Origin: Myxococcales bacterium
Lineage (GTDB): Bacteria > Myxococcota_A > UBA796 > GCA-2862545
Reading direction: 5' to 3'
Length of the DNA stretch: 64,000 nucleotides
Assembly (NCBI GenBank): GCA_019634415.1
Contig: JAHQVJ010000221.1
Span: 1 to 64,000 of the forward strand
The translations under genes and the position numbers were made by a program. Numbering within the stretch: the stretch's first letter is position 1; each line of letters opens with the position of its first letter. The notes below the pieces were generated by a model. That model did no database searches and was not told where the DNA came from. It saw nothing but the letters and a program-made list of their open reading frames with translations. Below, piece after piece: positions 38,689 through 47,620 of the stretch.

Positions 38689-39170
38689 GACCCCGGTCCA
38701 CCGAGCCAGCCCGGCTGCGTCTGACGGATGGCCTCGAAGGCCACCACCGCGACGGCGTTGGCCAGGTTCAGGGATCGGATCGGCCCGTCGCGCATGGGGA
38801 TCCGCAGCGGCTGGCCTCGCGCGAGCACGTCGTCGGGGAGCCCGGTGGTCTCGGCGCCGAACACCAGCACGTCGCCCACCTCGAACCGCACGGACGTGTA
38901 CGGCACACTCCCCTTCGTGCTCAGCAGGTGCACACGACGCGTGTCGGCCCAGCTCCAGAAGGCGGATTCGTCGGGATGCTCCACGAGGTCCACGTGGCGC
39001 CAGTAGTCCAGACCCGCGCGTCGGACGGCCTTTGCGTCCATCGAGAATCCGATAGGGTGCACGACGTGCAACCTCGCTCCGATCGCCACCGACAGCCGTC
39101 CCACGTTCCCCGTGTTCGGGGGGATCTCGGGATGGTAGAGCACGATGTGCAGAACTGGTCGATCGTCCAC
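38685..39170 (-). CDS. trmL: tRNA (cytidine/uridine-34 2'-O)-methyltransferase
   Basis: A 161-residue SPOUT methyltransferase of the TrmL type, which methylates the 2'-OH of the wobble nucleotide in tRNA-Leu isoacceptors. It opens with LHIVLYHPEIPPNTGNVGRL and has the knotted SAM-binding end VFGAETTGLPDDVLA, LRIPM and RSLNLANAVAVVAFE. Length is as expected for TrmL. GTG 39170 is chosen because homologues begin just before the LHIVL strand. Only 20 bases separate it from the divergent kinase start. Confidence 0.9.
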   Translation of the reverse strand: MDDRPVLHIVLYHPEIPPNTGNVGRLSVAIGARLHVVHPIGFSMDAKAVRRAGLDYWRHVDLVEHPDESAFWSWADTRRVHLLSTKGSVPYTSVRFEVGDVLVFGAETTGLPDDVLARGQPLRIPMRDGPIRSLNLANAVAVVAFEAIRQTQPGWLGGPGS

Positions 39171-39190
39171 ATCCGCCCCCTGGCGTGCAC

Positions 39191-40717
39191 ATGAGGGAGT
39201 CCGTACCGGACAAGGTGGGCCCGTATACGGTGCACGAGCTCTTGGCGATGGGCGCACACTCCCAGGTGTGGGTCGCATCGGGCCCGAAGGGCGAGGTGGC
39301 CCTGAAGGTGGCGCGCGTGCCCGCCGCACGCGCCGCCCTGAAGCGAGAGGCCGAGGTCCTGTCCGAGGCGCGCCACCCCAACCTCGCGCTGCTGCTCGAC
39401 GCCGACCCCGAGGGAGATTGGCTGGCGCTGCGTCGCGTGCCGGGGGAGACCTTCGACCAGTGGGCCAAGGAACGAGCCGTGAGGCCCGTGATCGAGGTGG
39501 CTCTGCAGCTGGCGGACGCCCTGGAGCACCTCCACGAGCGCTCGATCCTCCACGGAGACATCAAGCCCACCAACGTGATCGTGGACATCCACGACAACCC
39601 CCACCTGATCGACCTGGGGATCGCGAGCCGCCCGGGCGACGTGGTGGACGGGTTCCGCGGCACCCTGGGCTACGCGGCACCAGAGCTGCTGTCGGGCAAG
39701 CCTCCTGCGCCGGCCACCGATCTGTACGGCCTGGGCGCCCTGCTCTACACCTGCCTCACCGGTCGGACGCCCTTCGTGGCTCCCGATCCGGCGGCGCTCG
39801 CCTACCTGCCGCTGGTGAGCCTCCCGCCACCGGCCGCTGCCTTCCGCCCCGAGATCCCAGGCCCCCTCGACCAGCTACTGCTCGCGCTGTTGGCCCGGGA
39901 TCCCAATCGACGCCCCGCCACCTTGGATCGCGTTCGCCAGGTGCTGGAGCGCAGCGCGAGCGCAGAGCCACGGGCGCCGTTCCTGGGCATGCACGAGGCG
40001 AGAGAGACGCTGCGACGAGCCGTGGTGGGAGCCGCCGACGGCGAAGCACGCGTCGTGGTGGTCTACGGCGCCCCCGGCAGTGGCCGCCGCACCCTGATCT
40101 CCGAGGCGGTGGAGTATGCGAACCGCGAGGGCTTGCCCTACTTCAAGGGCCAAGACGCCGACGGTGCGCTGTCCACGCTCCAGGGTAGCGACCGCGCGGC
40201 CGTCATGGTGATGCGGGCTGCCTCGCGAGGCGCCAAGCCACTGGCACAGCGCGCCATCGAGGATCAGCTGCCGTGCCTGCTGCTGCTCCACGCCGACCGC
40301 CCCATCCCCAAGCTGGTCAACGCCGGGGCCATCCAGATCACTCCAGCCCCCCTGTCGAAGCAGGAGGCCGTTCAGCTCACCGAGTCCATGGGGGGCGATC
40401 GCGAGCGCGCCGAGGACTGGTGGCGCCAGAGCATGGGCCTACCCATCGCCGTGCTGGGCCGGATCGAGGCGTGGCGACGAGAGAACGGCCGCACCGAGAC
40501 CACGACGCCCCGTCTGCCCACCGAGTCCAAGCGGATCTACGAGGCGCTGCGTGGCCGGCCCCGCATGCAGCAGCACCTGGTCGAGCTTGCCCAGGAGCTC
40601 AAGATGAGCGAGCACGCGCTGCTCGATCACTGCGAGGTGCTGTTCGCCCAGGGGCTCGTGGAACCCCAGGAGGAGGGTCTCGTCTTGGCCGTGGTTCGGG
40701 CGAGCTCCCTGAGGTAG
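39191..40717 (+). CDS. Hanks-type Ser/Thr protein kinase fused to a degenerate P-loop domain
   Basis: A 508-residue protein. The N-terminal 260 residues are a kinase: ATP Lys39 in VALKVAR, catalytic loop HGDIKPTN (D123, K125, N128), DLG at 141-143 replacing DFG, and GYAAPELL. All key residues are present, so it should be active. From about residue 270 a second domain starts, with GAPGSGRRT at 293-301 as an altered Walker A (Arg in place of Lys), so ATP hydrolysis there is doubtful. The end (LAQELKMSEHALLDHCEVLF) looks like a winged helix. No membrane segment is seen, so it is cytoplasmic. The acyltransferase gene follows after 9 bases and may be a regulatory target. Confidence 0.86.
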   Translation: MRESVPDKVGPYTVHELLAMGAHSQVWVASGPKGEVALKVARVPAARAALKREAEVLSEARHPNLALLLDADPEGDWLALRRVPGETFDQWAKERAVRPVIEVALQLADALEHLHERSILHGDIKPTNVIVDIHDNPHLIDLGIASRPGDVVDGFRGTLGYAAPELLSGKPPAPATDLYGLGALLYTCLTGRTPFVAPDPAALAYLPLVSLPPPAAAFRPEIPGPLDQLLLALLARDPNRRPATLDRVRQVLERSASAEPRAPFLGMHEARETLRRAVVGAADGEARVVVVYGAPGSGRRTLISEAVEYANREGLPYFKGQDADGALSTLQGSDRAAVMVMRAASRGAKPLAQRAIEDQLPCLLLLHADRPIPKLVNAGAIQITPAPLSKQEAVQLTESMGGDRERAEDWWRQSMGLPIAVLGRIEAWRRENGRTETTTPRLPTESKRIYEALRGRPRMQQHLVELAQELKMSEHALLDHCEVLFAQGLVEPQEEGLVLAVVRASSLR

Positions 40718-40726
40718 AACGGGGCG

Positions 40727-42376
40727 GTGACAGCCCAAGTCGACCCCGGTACCACGGAGCTCACCGGGCCCCATCGCGACGAGCCAGCCGAGCGTTCCAC
40801 CGGCCTGTTCCATCCGCGACCACGGCCGATGGTGATCCGCGATCTCGTCAATCGCTCGAAGCGGCGCCTCGAGTCGTTGTCGGACGTGCAACTCGAGGCG
40901 CGCCTCGAGGACGCCCTGTGGAACGAGCGCAAGCGCACCAAGGGCTCCGACAACGCCGAAGAACGCGACCTGCTCGACAGCCTGGCGCGCTCCCTGGTGC
41001 GCGGCTCACGCGAAGATCGGGTGGCCATGGGTCTGCGCCTCGTGGCCGACTGGGCCGACGAGATCCATGGGCGCTTCAACCCGCGGGTGTACCGCCTCGC
41101 CACCCGCGCCATGCCACGCATGCTGTCGATGCTGCTCTCGAGCCGGCCCGGCCGGCTGCGGGACTGGGATCTGACCCCCTCGGCACGGCTCGTGGTGAAG
41201 GGCGATCTGGAGACGCTTCGCACGCTGTCGCGCGAGGCCACGCTGATCCTGTGCCCCACCCACGTCTCGAACCTCGACAGCCCCTTGATCGGGCTGGCCC
41301 TGTACCTGGCGGGGCTGCCTCCGTTCGTCTACGGCGCAGGCCTGAACCTGTTCGACAACGCGTTGGTGGGCTGGTGGATGCACCGCCTGGGTGCCTACAC
41401 CGTCGATCGCACCAAGAAGGCCAAGCTCTACAAGGACGTGCTCAAGGACTACTCGATCCGCGCCATCACCACGCGGCACCACTCCCTGTTCTTCCCCGGC
41501 GGCACCCGGGCCCGATCCGGAGAGGTGGAACGCCACCTCAAGAAGGGGCTGCTCGGCACGGGCGTGGTGGCCTGGCAGGAGATGCTCGCCGCAGGGCGGG
41601 CAGACTCCGAGGTCTACGTGGTGCCCCTGACCTTGTCGTTCACCTTGGTGCTCGAGGCGTCCACCCTCATCCAGGACCACCTCGCAGAGGCCGGAAAGCA
41701 GCGCTACATCATCACCGACGACGAGTTCGCCCGCCCACGTCGCATCGCGTCGTTCGCGCGCCGGGTGCTCGACATGGACTCCGCTGTGGTGGCTCACTTC
41801 GGAGCGCCGATGGACGTGCTCGGGAACCCCGTGAGCGCCGATCCCGTGGAGCGGCACCAGCAGGCGATGGAGCGGCGTAGCTACGTGTGCGACGCCAACG
41901 GCAACGTGGAGTGGGACGACCAGCGCGACCGCGTCTACACCGAGCGGCTCTCGGAGGCCCTGGTGGACGCACTTCCTCGCTATGCCGACGCCCTGTCCAC
42001 CCACGCCGCGGCCCGCGCCGCCTGGGCCTGCCTGGGGCGGAGCGTGGGCTCCTCCGATCCCTTCCGACTCGTGCGCGTGCCGGCCGGCCGTCGTCGGCTC
42101 CGAGAATCCGACGTGCTGCAGGAGCTGGGTCGCGTGATGCAGCGGGTGCGCGAGGGACGAGCACAGCAACGGTGGCACGATGCGCTGCCCCAGACCGCGG
42201 AGCAGACGCTGGCCGAGGCCCTCGATCGCTTCTCGCGGTACCACAAGACCCGCGCTCTGGCGCGCCACGGCTCCGAGATCGTCGTCGAGGATCCCAGCCT
42301 CTGCCTGTACTACCAGAACCGACTCACCTTCCTCGACGATGAACCTCGGTCGAGACCGCTGGGAGGATCGCTGTGA
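40727..42376 (+). CDS. glycerol-3-phosphate/glycerolipid acyltransferase (PlsB-like)
   Basis: A 549-residue PlsC-domain protein. The acyltransferase motif HxxxxD is HVSNLD (H179, D184), followed by the motif III-like FFPGGTRARSGE (normally FPEGTRS) and a later VVPLTLSF. The size and N-terminal helical region resemble PlsB-type glycerol-3-phosphate acyltransferases rather than the 240-residue PlsC. It would add the first acyl chain to glycerol 3-phosphate at the membrane. The adjacent, overlapping GpsA-like gene fits that role. GTG 40727 is the assumed start; no strong ribosome site is visible. Confidence 0.8.
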   Translation: MTAQVDPGTTELTGPHRDEPAERSTGLFHPRPRPMVIRDLVNRSKRRLESLSDVQLEARLEDALWNERKRTKGSDNAEERDLLDSLARSLVRGSREDRVAMGLRLVADWADEIHGRFNPRVYRLATRAMPRMLSMLLSSRPGRLRDWDLTPSARLVVKGDLETLRTLSREATLILCPTHVSNLDSPLIGLALYLAGLPPFVYGAGLNLFDNALVGWWMHRLGAYTVDRTKKAKLYKDVLKDYSIRAITTRHHSLFFPGGTRARSGEVERHLKKGLLGTGVVAWQEMLAAGRADSEVYVVPLTLSFTLVLEASTLIQDHLAEAGKQRYIITDDEFARPRRIASFARRVLDMDSAVVAHFGAPMDVLGNPVSADPVERHQQAMERRSYVCDANGNVEWDDQRDRVYTERLSEALVDALPRYADALSTHAAARAAWACLGRSVGSSDPFRLVRVPAGRRRLRESDVLQELGRVMQRVREGRAQQRWHDALPQTAEQTLAEALDRFSRYHKTRALARHGSEIVVEDPSLCLYYQNRLTFLDDEPRSRPLGGSL

Positions 42377-43281
42377 AGGTCGGAATCCTGGGTGGAGGCA
42401 AGTGGGGCCAGGCGCTGGCACGCCTGGTGATGGCCGCCGGGCACGAGCCCTTCATCGCCTACCGCGACGTGAAGCGACCGCCGCACCTGCTGCCCTCCAC
42501 CGACGATCCACCCGAGGTCACTGCGGCCTGCGATCTGATCCTGGTGGCCACCTCCGCCGGCTACGTGCGAAACGCAGTCAGGCTCGCCAAGCCGGGGGCA
42601 CGTCACAGAGTGGTGGTGGCCGGGCGCGGCCTCGAGCCCGCCACGTCCCGCTGGCTCACCGAGGTGGTGCTCGAGGAGAGCCCCACGATCCGGGTGGGCG
42701 CCCTCGCGGGTCCCGCCCCCGTCGACGAGATCCTCAACGGTGGCCTGTGCGCTGGCGTGGTGGCGAGCCCCTTCGAGGAGGTGCGCCGCCTGACCACGGA
42801 GGCCCTGCACAGCAACCGCTATCGCCTCTACGACTCGCCCGATCTGGTGGGCGTGCAGCTCGCAGGCGCCATGACGCCGGTGCTCGCCACGCTCGTGGGC
42901 GTCGCTCGGGGACTGCAGGGATCGGGCGTGGGGATCCACGCCATGGTCCTCACCCGAGGACTCCGCGAGGCGAGCCGACTGGCCCGCGCCATGGGCGCCG
43001 ATGCCATGACCTTCGCTGGACTGGCAGGCGTCGGCGACCTGGTCTCTGCCCAGGCCCTGCCAGGGCACCCCAACTACGAGGCCGGTCTCGCCCTGACCCG
43101 CGGAGATCGAAGCCAGGGCCCCTCGGCGATCTCGAAGGCGTTGGTGCGATTGGCCCGCGAGCACGATGTGGAGCTGCCCCTCACCGAGGCGCTGTGCGCC
43201 ATCTACGATGGCGTGGATCCGCTGGATCTGGTGCAGGACCTCATGGCGCGCCCCGCGACCTCCGAAAGCGGTGGGGTCTGA
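42373..43281 (+). CDS. GpsA-like NAD(P)-dependent dehydrogenase with altered active site
   Basis: A 302-residue protein resembling glycerol-3-phosphate dehydrogenase along its full length: N-terminal GILGGGKWGQALA, then AGAMTPVLATLVGVARGL, MVLTRGLREASRLARAMGAD and FAGLAGVGDLV. Three active-site positions differ from GpsA: the Lys of ASKGLEP is Arg (AGRGLEP), the catalytic Lys of GALKN is Thr (GAMTP), and the substrate-binding NR is NY (HPNYEAG). It may therefore act on another substrate or be a non-catalytic regulator. GTG 42373 overlaps the acyltransferase stop (GTGA), so it probably serves that enzyme. Confidence 0.75.
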   Translation: MKVGILGGGKWGQALARLVMAAGHEPFIAYRDVKRPPHLLPSTDDPPEVTAACDLILVATSAGYVRNAVRLAKPGARHRVVVAGRGLEPATSRWLTEVVLEESPTIRVGALAGPAPVDEILNGGLCAGVVASPFEEVRRLTTEALHSNRYRLYDSPDLVGVQLAGAMTPVLATLVGVARGLQGSGVGIHAMVLTRGLREASRLARAMGADAMTFAGLAGVGDLVSAQALPGHPNYEAGLALTRGDRSQGPSAISKALVRLAREHDVELPLTEALCAIYDGVDPLDLVQDLMARPATSESGGV

Positions 43282-43284
43282 CCG

Positions 43285-43500
43285 CTAGGCCGATGCCTTC
43301 TCGCGGAAGCCGATCGGGACCTTCTTCTTCACCCGCTCCTTGCCACAGATCCGGCAGTTGCTGGGCTCGAAGTAGATGCCGTAGTGCCCCGAGTCCGCAC
43401 ACACCCAGGCCTCTTCCTCGAGGACCTCCGAGTTGCTGCGCTCGATGATCTTGCCGGTGGGGGTCTGGACGAGGGCCCAGTGATTGTCCGTGTCGGCCAT
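43285..43500 (-). CDS. small Cys-containing hypothetical protein
   Basis: A 71-residue cytoplasmic protein (ATG 43500, GGAG 7-10 bases upstream). Three cysteines, in VCADSGHY and NCRICGKE, could form a partial zinc site with His39, the CxxC resembling half of a zinc ribbon. The tail is strongly basic (KERVKKKVPIGFREK), which could bind nucleic acid. I do not recognise it. It follows the DUF938 gene on the same strand after 12 bases and converges on the GpsA-like gene. Confidence 0.65.
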   Translation of the reverse strand: MADTDNHWALVQTPTGKIIERSNSEVLEEEAWVCADSGHYGIYFEPSNCRICGKERVKKKVPIGFREKASA

Positions 43501-43512
43501 GGGGACCGCTCC

Positions 43513-44124
43513 TCACACATCGGGTGGGCCAGGCGTAACCCCCTGGGTCCGAAACACCACCGTCAGGTTGTTGGCCGGCATGGCGTGCACGCGCTCCACG
43601 TGCAGCCCCACGCCTGCAGCGATGTCCACCACCGCCTCGAGGTCCCGCACCCCCCACTCCGGGTCGCGACTCCGCAGGCTCTCGTCGAAGCTGGCGTTGC
43701 TGGGCGAGGTGTGTGCCCCATCGCGGCGAAAGGGCCCGTACAGCAGCAGCAGGCCGCCCTGGTGGAGCACCCGCGCCGATCCCACCAGCAGCGCCTCGGT
43801 GCACGCCCAGGGCGCGATGTGGATCATGTTGGCGCAGAACACCGCATCCGCGCGACCGACGGGCCAGGGCTGCAGCACGTCGAGCGAGAGGGCAGGACGC
43901 ACCGTGGGCAGCGACGCGCACCACGCATCGATGGAGGCGAGGTGCCTGGGATCGAGATCGGAGGGCACCCACGTCCACTCGGGAAACGAAGGCGCGAAGG
44001 CCGCGGCGTGCTGCCCCGATCCACTGGCCACCTCCAGGATCACGCCCTTGGGGCCCAGATGCTCCTGCAGCACCTCGAGGAGGGGGCCACGGTTGCGCTG
44101 GGTGGCGGGGAAGTCGAGCTTCAT
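43513..44124 (-). CDS. DUF938 class I SAM-dependent methyltransferase-like protein
   Basis: A 203-residue protein matching DUF938 throughout: FPATQRNRGPLLEVLQEHL, motif I ILEVASGSGQHAAAFA, WVPSDLDPRHLASI, AVFCANMIHIAPW, LLYGPFRRDGAHTSPSNASF and VHAMPANNLTVVFR. The fold binds S-adenosylmethionine; the methyl acceptor is not known for this widespread family. ATG 44124 overlaps the ATP-grasp stop (ATGA), so it is translated with that gene. Confidence 0.88.
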   Translation of the reverse strand: MKLDFPATQRNRGPLLEVLQEHLGPKGVILEVASGSGQHAAAFAPSFPEWTWVPSDLDPRHLASIDAWCASLPTVRPALSLDVLQPWPVGRADAVFCANMIHIAPWACTEALLVGSARVLHQGGLLLLYGPFRRDGAHTSPSNASFDESLRSRDPEWGVRDLEAVVDIAAGVGLHVERVHAMPANNLTVVFRTQGVTPGPPDV

Positions 44125-45488
44125 GACGGGGCGATCTCCACGGGGCCGAGCGAGGCGCCGTATCGCTCGTCGAGCCACGCCGCGAACGCGACCGCACGGG
44201 GGGCGGCCCGCGTGGCAGGCATGTGCTCGGGGTCCAGGCTGAGCCAAGCGTAGCCCCCCGACACACCGGGCCCTACCCGCGCCTGTGCATCGGCCAGCTC
44301 GTCGTCCCCCACCTCGCGCCAGCGCCCCTCGTGCCAAGCCAACGCGTGGCTCGCGGTCTCGACGATCTCGGCGCCGAAGGTGAACCCGATGCTGCCCCGA
44401 CGATGCTGATCCGCGTGGGCCAGCAGCACGGCCTCCAGGGCAGCAGCGTCGATCCGGAGCGCCTCTCCCTGTACGAGCACGGCCTGGAGCAGCTGGAACG
44501 GGACCTCCGCGCACTGCAGCTGCAGCGCCGCCCCCACGCGCGGGTTGAGCTCCGTGGGCCGGAAGCCTCCCTCCGTGAGCACGCCGTCCATGGTGAAGGC
44601 GCCCCGATACCCCAGCTCGGCGCGCAGGTGCTCACCCACACGACGCGCCGCGGCCCGCATCTCGGCGCCCGCCGTGGCCGGAGGTTCCCAGAACGTGGCC
44701 GCTCGGCCATAGACGAACCGCCGCGGGGGCCCCATCGACCACAAGACCACCATCTCGGTGGGGCGAAGCACCACCACGTGATCGTCGAACACGATGCCGT
44801 GGATCGAGCAGGGCACGCCGGGTAGCAGGGGCATCACGCGCGCTCGCTGACAGCGCTTCGCCAGAGCCCGTGCAGCGGCGGCGGCGTCTGCCTCGTCCAC
44901 CACCGGGAAGGTCGAGGTGGCGCCACCATGGAATCCCTGACTGGCGTCCCCTGCCCACACCGTGCCATGGCCTCGATCGAGACAGGCGGCCGCTCGCTGC
45001 AAGGCCTCCAGCTCGGCAGGAACCACCTGGCTCGGCGCCCGTCGGACCGCCGATGCGTCCCACACCGCATCGATGACGAGCTTGTCTTCCAGAGCCTGCC
45101 AGGCAGCCGGTCGTCCACCGTAGAACGCCCGCCCCGCCACCGGCTGGCCGTTGCTGAAGATCGCCCCGAGCACCCGGGCCGCGCCCGCCGGATCGAAGTC
45201 GTCCACCTGCCGCTGCACCTCCGGAGGGAGGTCTCGCAGCGCGCGCTCCCCGTCGTGGATGGCCTCCATGGTGGTCATGGCTGGACGATCGAGCACCGCG
45301 TGCGGCACCTCGGGCACCGTGCCCGTGCCCCGGCGCGCCGCCACCACGAAGCAGTCGCCGGCACCCAACCGGCCCAGCTCCGCCAGCATGCCGTTCGCCC
45401 CCTGCAGCACGTCGATGGCGAGGATCCACGGGCGGTCCGCAAAGAAGGGTCGCAGCTCGGTGATCAGGTCATCGACGGCGACGGACAG
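44121..45488 (-). CDS. ATP-grasp domain protein, apparent CTG start
   Basis: About 455 residues with an ATP-grasp-like core: PILAIDVLQGANG-like first strand, FPVVDEADAAAAARALAKRC, VMVVLWS-type region and the metal-binding end FTMDGVLTEGGFRPTELNPR. Such enzymes form amide or thioester bonds through acyl-phosphates; the substrate is not evident. No ATG, GTG or TTG lies in frame between an ATG at 45614, which is inside the divergent gene, and codons within the first conserved strand. A CTG at 45488 preceded by GGGGGT gives a natural N-terminus, so I place the start there with low certainty. DUF938 overlaps downstream. Confidence 0.7.
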   Translation of the reverse strand: MSVAVDDLITELRPFFADRPWILAIDVLQGANGMLAELGRLGAGDCFVVAARRGTGTVPEVPHAVLDRPAMTTMEAIHDGERALRDLPPEVQRQVDDFDPAGAARVLGAIFSNGQPVAGRAFYGGRPAAWQALEDKLVIDAVWDASAVRRAPSQVVPAELEALQRAAACLDRGHGTVWAGDASQGFHGGATSTFPVVDEADAAAAARALAKRCQRARVMPLLPGVPCSIHGIVFDDHVVVLRPTEMVVLWSMGPPRRFVYGRAATFWEPPATAGAEMRAAARRVGEHLRAELGYRGAFTMDGVLTEGGFRPTELNPRVGAALQLQCAEVPFQLLQAVLVQGEALRIDAAALEAVLLAHADQHRRGSIGFTFGAEIVETASHALAWHEGRWREVGDDELADAQARVGPGVSGGYAWLSLDPEHMPATRAAPRAVAFAAWLDERYGASLGPVEIAPS

Positions 45489-45582
45489 ATCGCACCCCCA
45501 CGGCAGGGCGATGTCGCTGGCGCGATCCGATATCCTGCACCGGGCACAGAACCACCCCCTGGCGTGTCCTTGGCCAACACCG

Positions 45583-46659
45583 ATGGAGGTTCTCCTGCTC
45601 CCCAGTGTGCTCATCTCCGTGGCCTTGGCTGCCCCAGCCGGGCAGGTCGCCGCCGTCCCCGGGGCGAACGTGCAGCGACCCTCCTGGTCCCCGTCGGGCC
45701 ACAAGCTGTCCTTCGAAGCGAACTTCCACGAGGAGAAGCGCATCGAGCTGTACGTGGGTGACCCCACGGCGGGCCACTTCGACGAGGTGCACGCCTCCAG
45801 GCGCTCTCCGAGCTCCCTCACCTCCGGCTTCCAGAAGTCGGAGGGCGGGCAGGTGGTGCACGAGCTCACGTGGGCACCCCCCAAGGTGGGCCGCGACACC
45901 TTCGTGTTCTCCGCGAGCAACGACTCCTTCGACTACGACCTCTACATCGCCGGCGGCACGGCGGTGGCGGCCTGGCCAGGAGCCGACGGTGGACCCGCCT
46001 GGTCTCCCGATGGGGGCTCCATCGTGTTCACCAGCGCCCGTACCGGCGAGGGCGATCTCTACCTGATCACCACCGACGAGATCGAGGCGTCGCCACGCCG
46101 CCTCACCTCCATGCCCAACAGCTCCGAGCTGTACGTCACCTGGGCCCCCGACGCCCGCGCCCTGGTGTTCGTGGCCCACAGCGACGCCGGCGACAACCTC
46201 TGGCTGCTCCCCGCCGTGGGCGCCTCCCCCGCCCGCCTCACCAGCTGGCCCGGCAACCAGATCCGACCGCGGTTCTCCCCGGTGGACGACCGAGTGGCGT
46301 TCTACGCCAACCACGAGGACCCCGACCGCTTCGATCTGTACGTGGTGTCCATGGGAATCGCTCCCCGGCTGCTCGTGCGCGGTGTGTACCCCGACACCCG
46401 GGGCCCCAGCTGGACGCCCGACGGTAAACACATCGTGTATGTGGCCGACGACGACGTGTCGCTCGATCCGGTGCGCGCCGTGAACGTGGAGAGCCGCAAG
46501 ACGCGGGATCTGCAGCTGGGCACGGTGGGCAACGCCGACCTCGACCTCACCTCGCGCGACGGAGCGCTGTGGGTGGCGGTGGTGGCACAGGGGCTGCGCA
46601 CCGACGAGGTGCGGGACTTCAAGCGGCTGTTCACCGCCCGGGTCGACGCCCTACCCTGA
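45583..46659 (+). CDS. exported TolB/PD40-type beta-propeller protein
   Basis: A 358-residue protein with a signal peptide (MEVLLLPSVLISVALAAPAG) and a run of WD40-like PD40 repeats: RPSWSPSGHKLSFEA, GPAWSPDGGSIVFTS, YVTWAPDARALVFVA, RPRFSPVDDRVAFYA and GPSWTPDGKHIVYVA. The five to six blades match the TolB propeller, which binds proteins or peptidoglycan-associated lipoproteins in the periplasm. It has no TolB N-terminal domain and no Tol genes nearby, so its partner is unknown. It is divergent from the ATP-grasp gene and overlaps the convergent amidotransferase by 9 bases. Confidence 0.82.
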   Translation: MEVLLLPSVLISVALAAPAGQVAAVPGANVQRPSWSPSGHKLSFEANFHEEKRIELYVGDPTAGHFDEVHASRRSPSSLTSGFQKSEGGQVVHELTWAPPKVGRDTFVFSASNDSFDYDLYIAGGTAVAAWPGADGGPAWSPDGGSIVFTSARTGEGDLYLITTDEIEASPRRLTSMPNSSELYVTWAPDARALVFVAHSDAGDNLWLLPAVGASPARLTSWPGNQIRPRFSPVDDRVAFYANHEDPDRFDLYVVSMGIAPRLLVRGVYPDTRGPSWTPDGKHIVYVADDDVSLDPVRAVNVESRKTRDLQLGTVGNADLDLTSRDGALWVAVVAQGLRTDEVRDFKRLFTARVDALP

Positions 46660-47544
46660 CGAGCGGTAGCCCTCGGGCAAGACCGGAGCCTCCCACCCTG
46701 CCGGAGGCTCGTGCAGCGCCAAGGTGAAGTCGGAGCGAAGCCACACCGTGGAGCCGTCCGCCATCGCTTCCCAGCGGTTCTCGGCGTCTCCGATACGCTC
46801 CGACGCGACGATCAGGTGGTTCACCGGCACGCCCTCGGGCCTCACCGCCTCCATGCAGACCTTGCTGGGCTCGGGGCAGGTGTGGAAGTCGGCGCAGAAC
46901 CGCTTCTGGGTCGACAGCAGCAGCGGCATCCCCGCGCGGTGTGCCACCAGCAGTCGCCCGTCCGTCAGCAGCACGTTGACGATCGGGCGCTCCGCGCCCA
47001 GCGCCCGAGCCACCCCGTCCAGCTCCAGCAGGGCCGTGCGCACCACCACGGCCACCGCGTCTGCCGACGACTCCGTGCGTCCGGCCGGATCGAGGCCGGC
47101 CTCGTGCAAGCGGGTGAGGAGCCAGTAGAACAGGCGCTCGGAGTCCGTGTCCCCCAGGATCAAGGGCTGAAAGCGCTCCGCGATGCGCGACTCGATCCAA
47201 GGCCCCATCCGCTCGAAGTCGAACACGGTGCCGTTGTGGGCGAACAGCCACCTGCCGAAGCGGAAGGGATGCGCGTTGACGTGGTCCACCACCCCCACCG
47301 TGGCACGGCGCACGTGCACCACGAAGGTGTGGGACATCAAGCGCTCGCTCGCACGCTGGAACCGCTGGCTCGCGTGGGCAGCATTGGTGGACTTGACCAC
47401 GTAGGCGTCGTCGTCGGTGACCCAGCCGATGCCCCATCCATCCGGGTGCCGCACGGACTGGGCCGACACGGCGTTCTCGGCTTCCACGAGGGAGCGGTGA
47501 GCCCGGGAGGGCACCGCGCTGCGGAATCCGAACATCCTGCACAC
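46651..47544 (-). CDS. class II glutamine amidotransferase (EgtC/YafJ-like)
   Basis: A 297-residue Ntn-hydrolase. GTG 47544 places the nucleophile Cys at position 2 (CRMFGFRSAVPS), as required after removal of the initiator Met; the longer open frame upstream would bury it. HPDGWGIGW, VVHVRRATVG, NAHPFRFG and LFAHNGTV are the family's active-site segments, and TDSERLFYWLL follows. It should release ammonia from glutamine or hydrolyse a gamma-glutamyl amide as EgtC does. No ergothioneine genes are near, so the substrate is open. A divergent tat operon starts 77 bases away. Confidence 0.88.
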   Translation of the reverse strand: MCRMFGFRSAVPSRAHRSLVEAENAVSAQSVRHPDGWGIGWVTDDDAYVVKSTNAAHASQRFQRASERLMSHTFVVHVRRATVGVVDHVNAHPFRFGRWLFAHNGTVFDFERMGPWIESRIAERFQPLILGDTDSERLFYWLLTRLHEAGLDPAGRTESSADAVAVVVRTALLELDGVARALGAERPIVNVLLTDGRLLVAHRAGMPLLLSTQKRFCADFHTCPEPSKVCMEAVRPEGVPVNHLIVASERIGDAENRWEAMADGSTVWLRSDFTLALHEPPAGWEAPVLPEGYRSSG

Positions 47545-47620
47545 GACGCCGTCCTCCACTTGCCTGCGCGACCGCACCTAGTAGCTCGTTATAGGAGGGG
47601 ACGGTGGGAGGCACACACCC

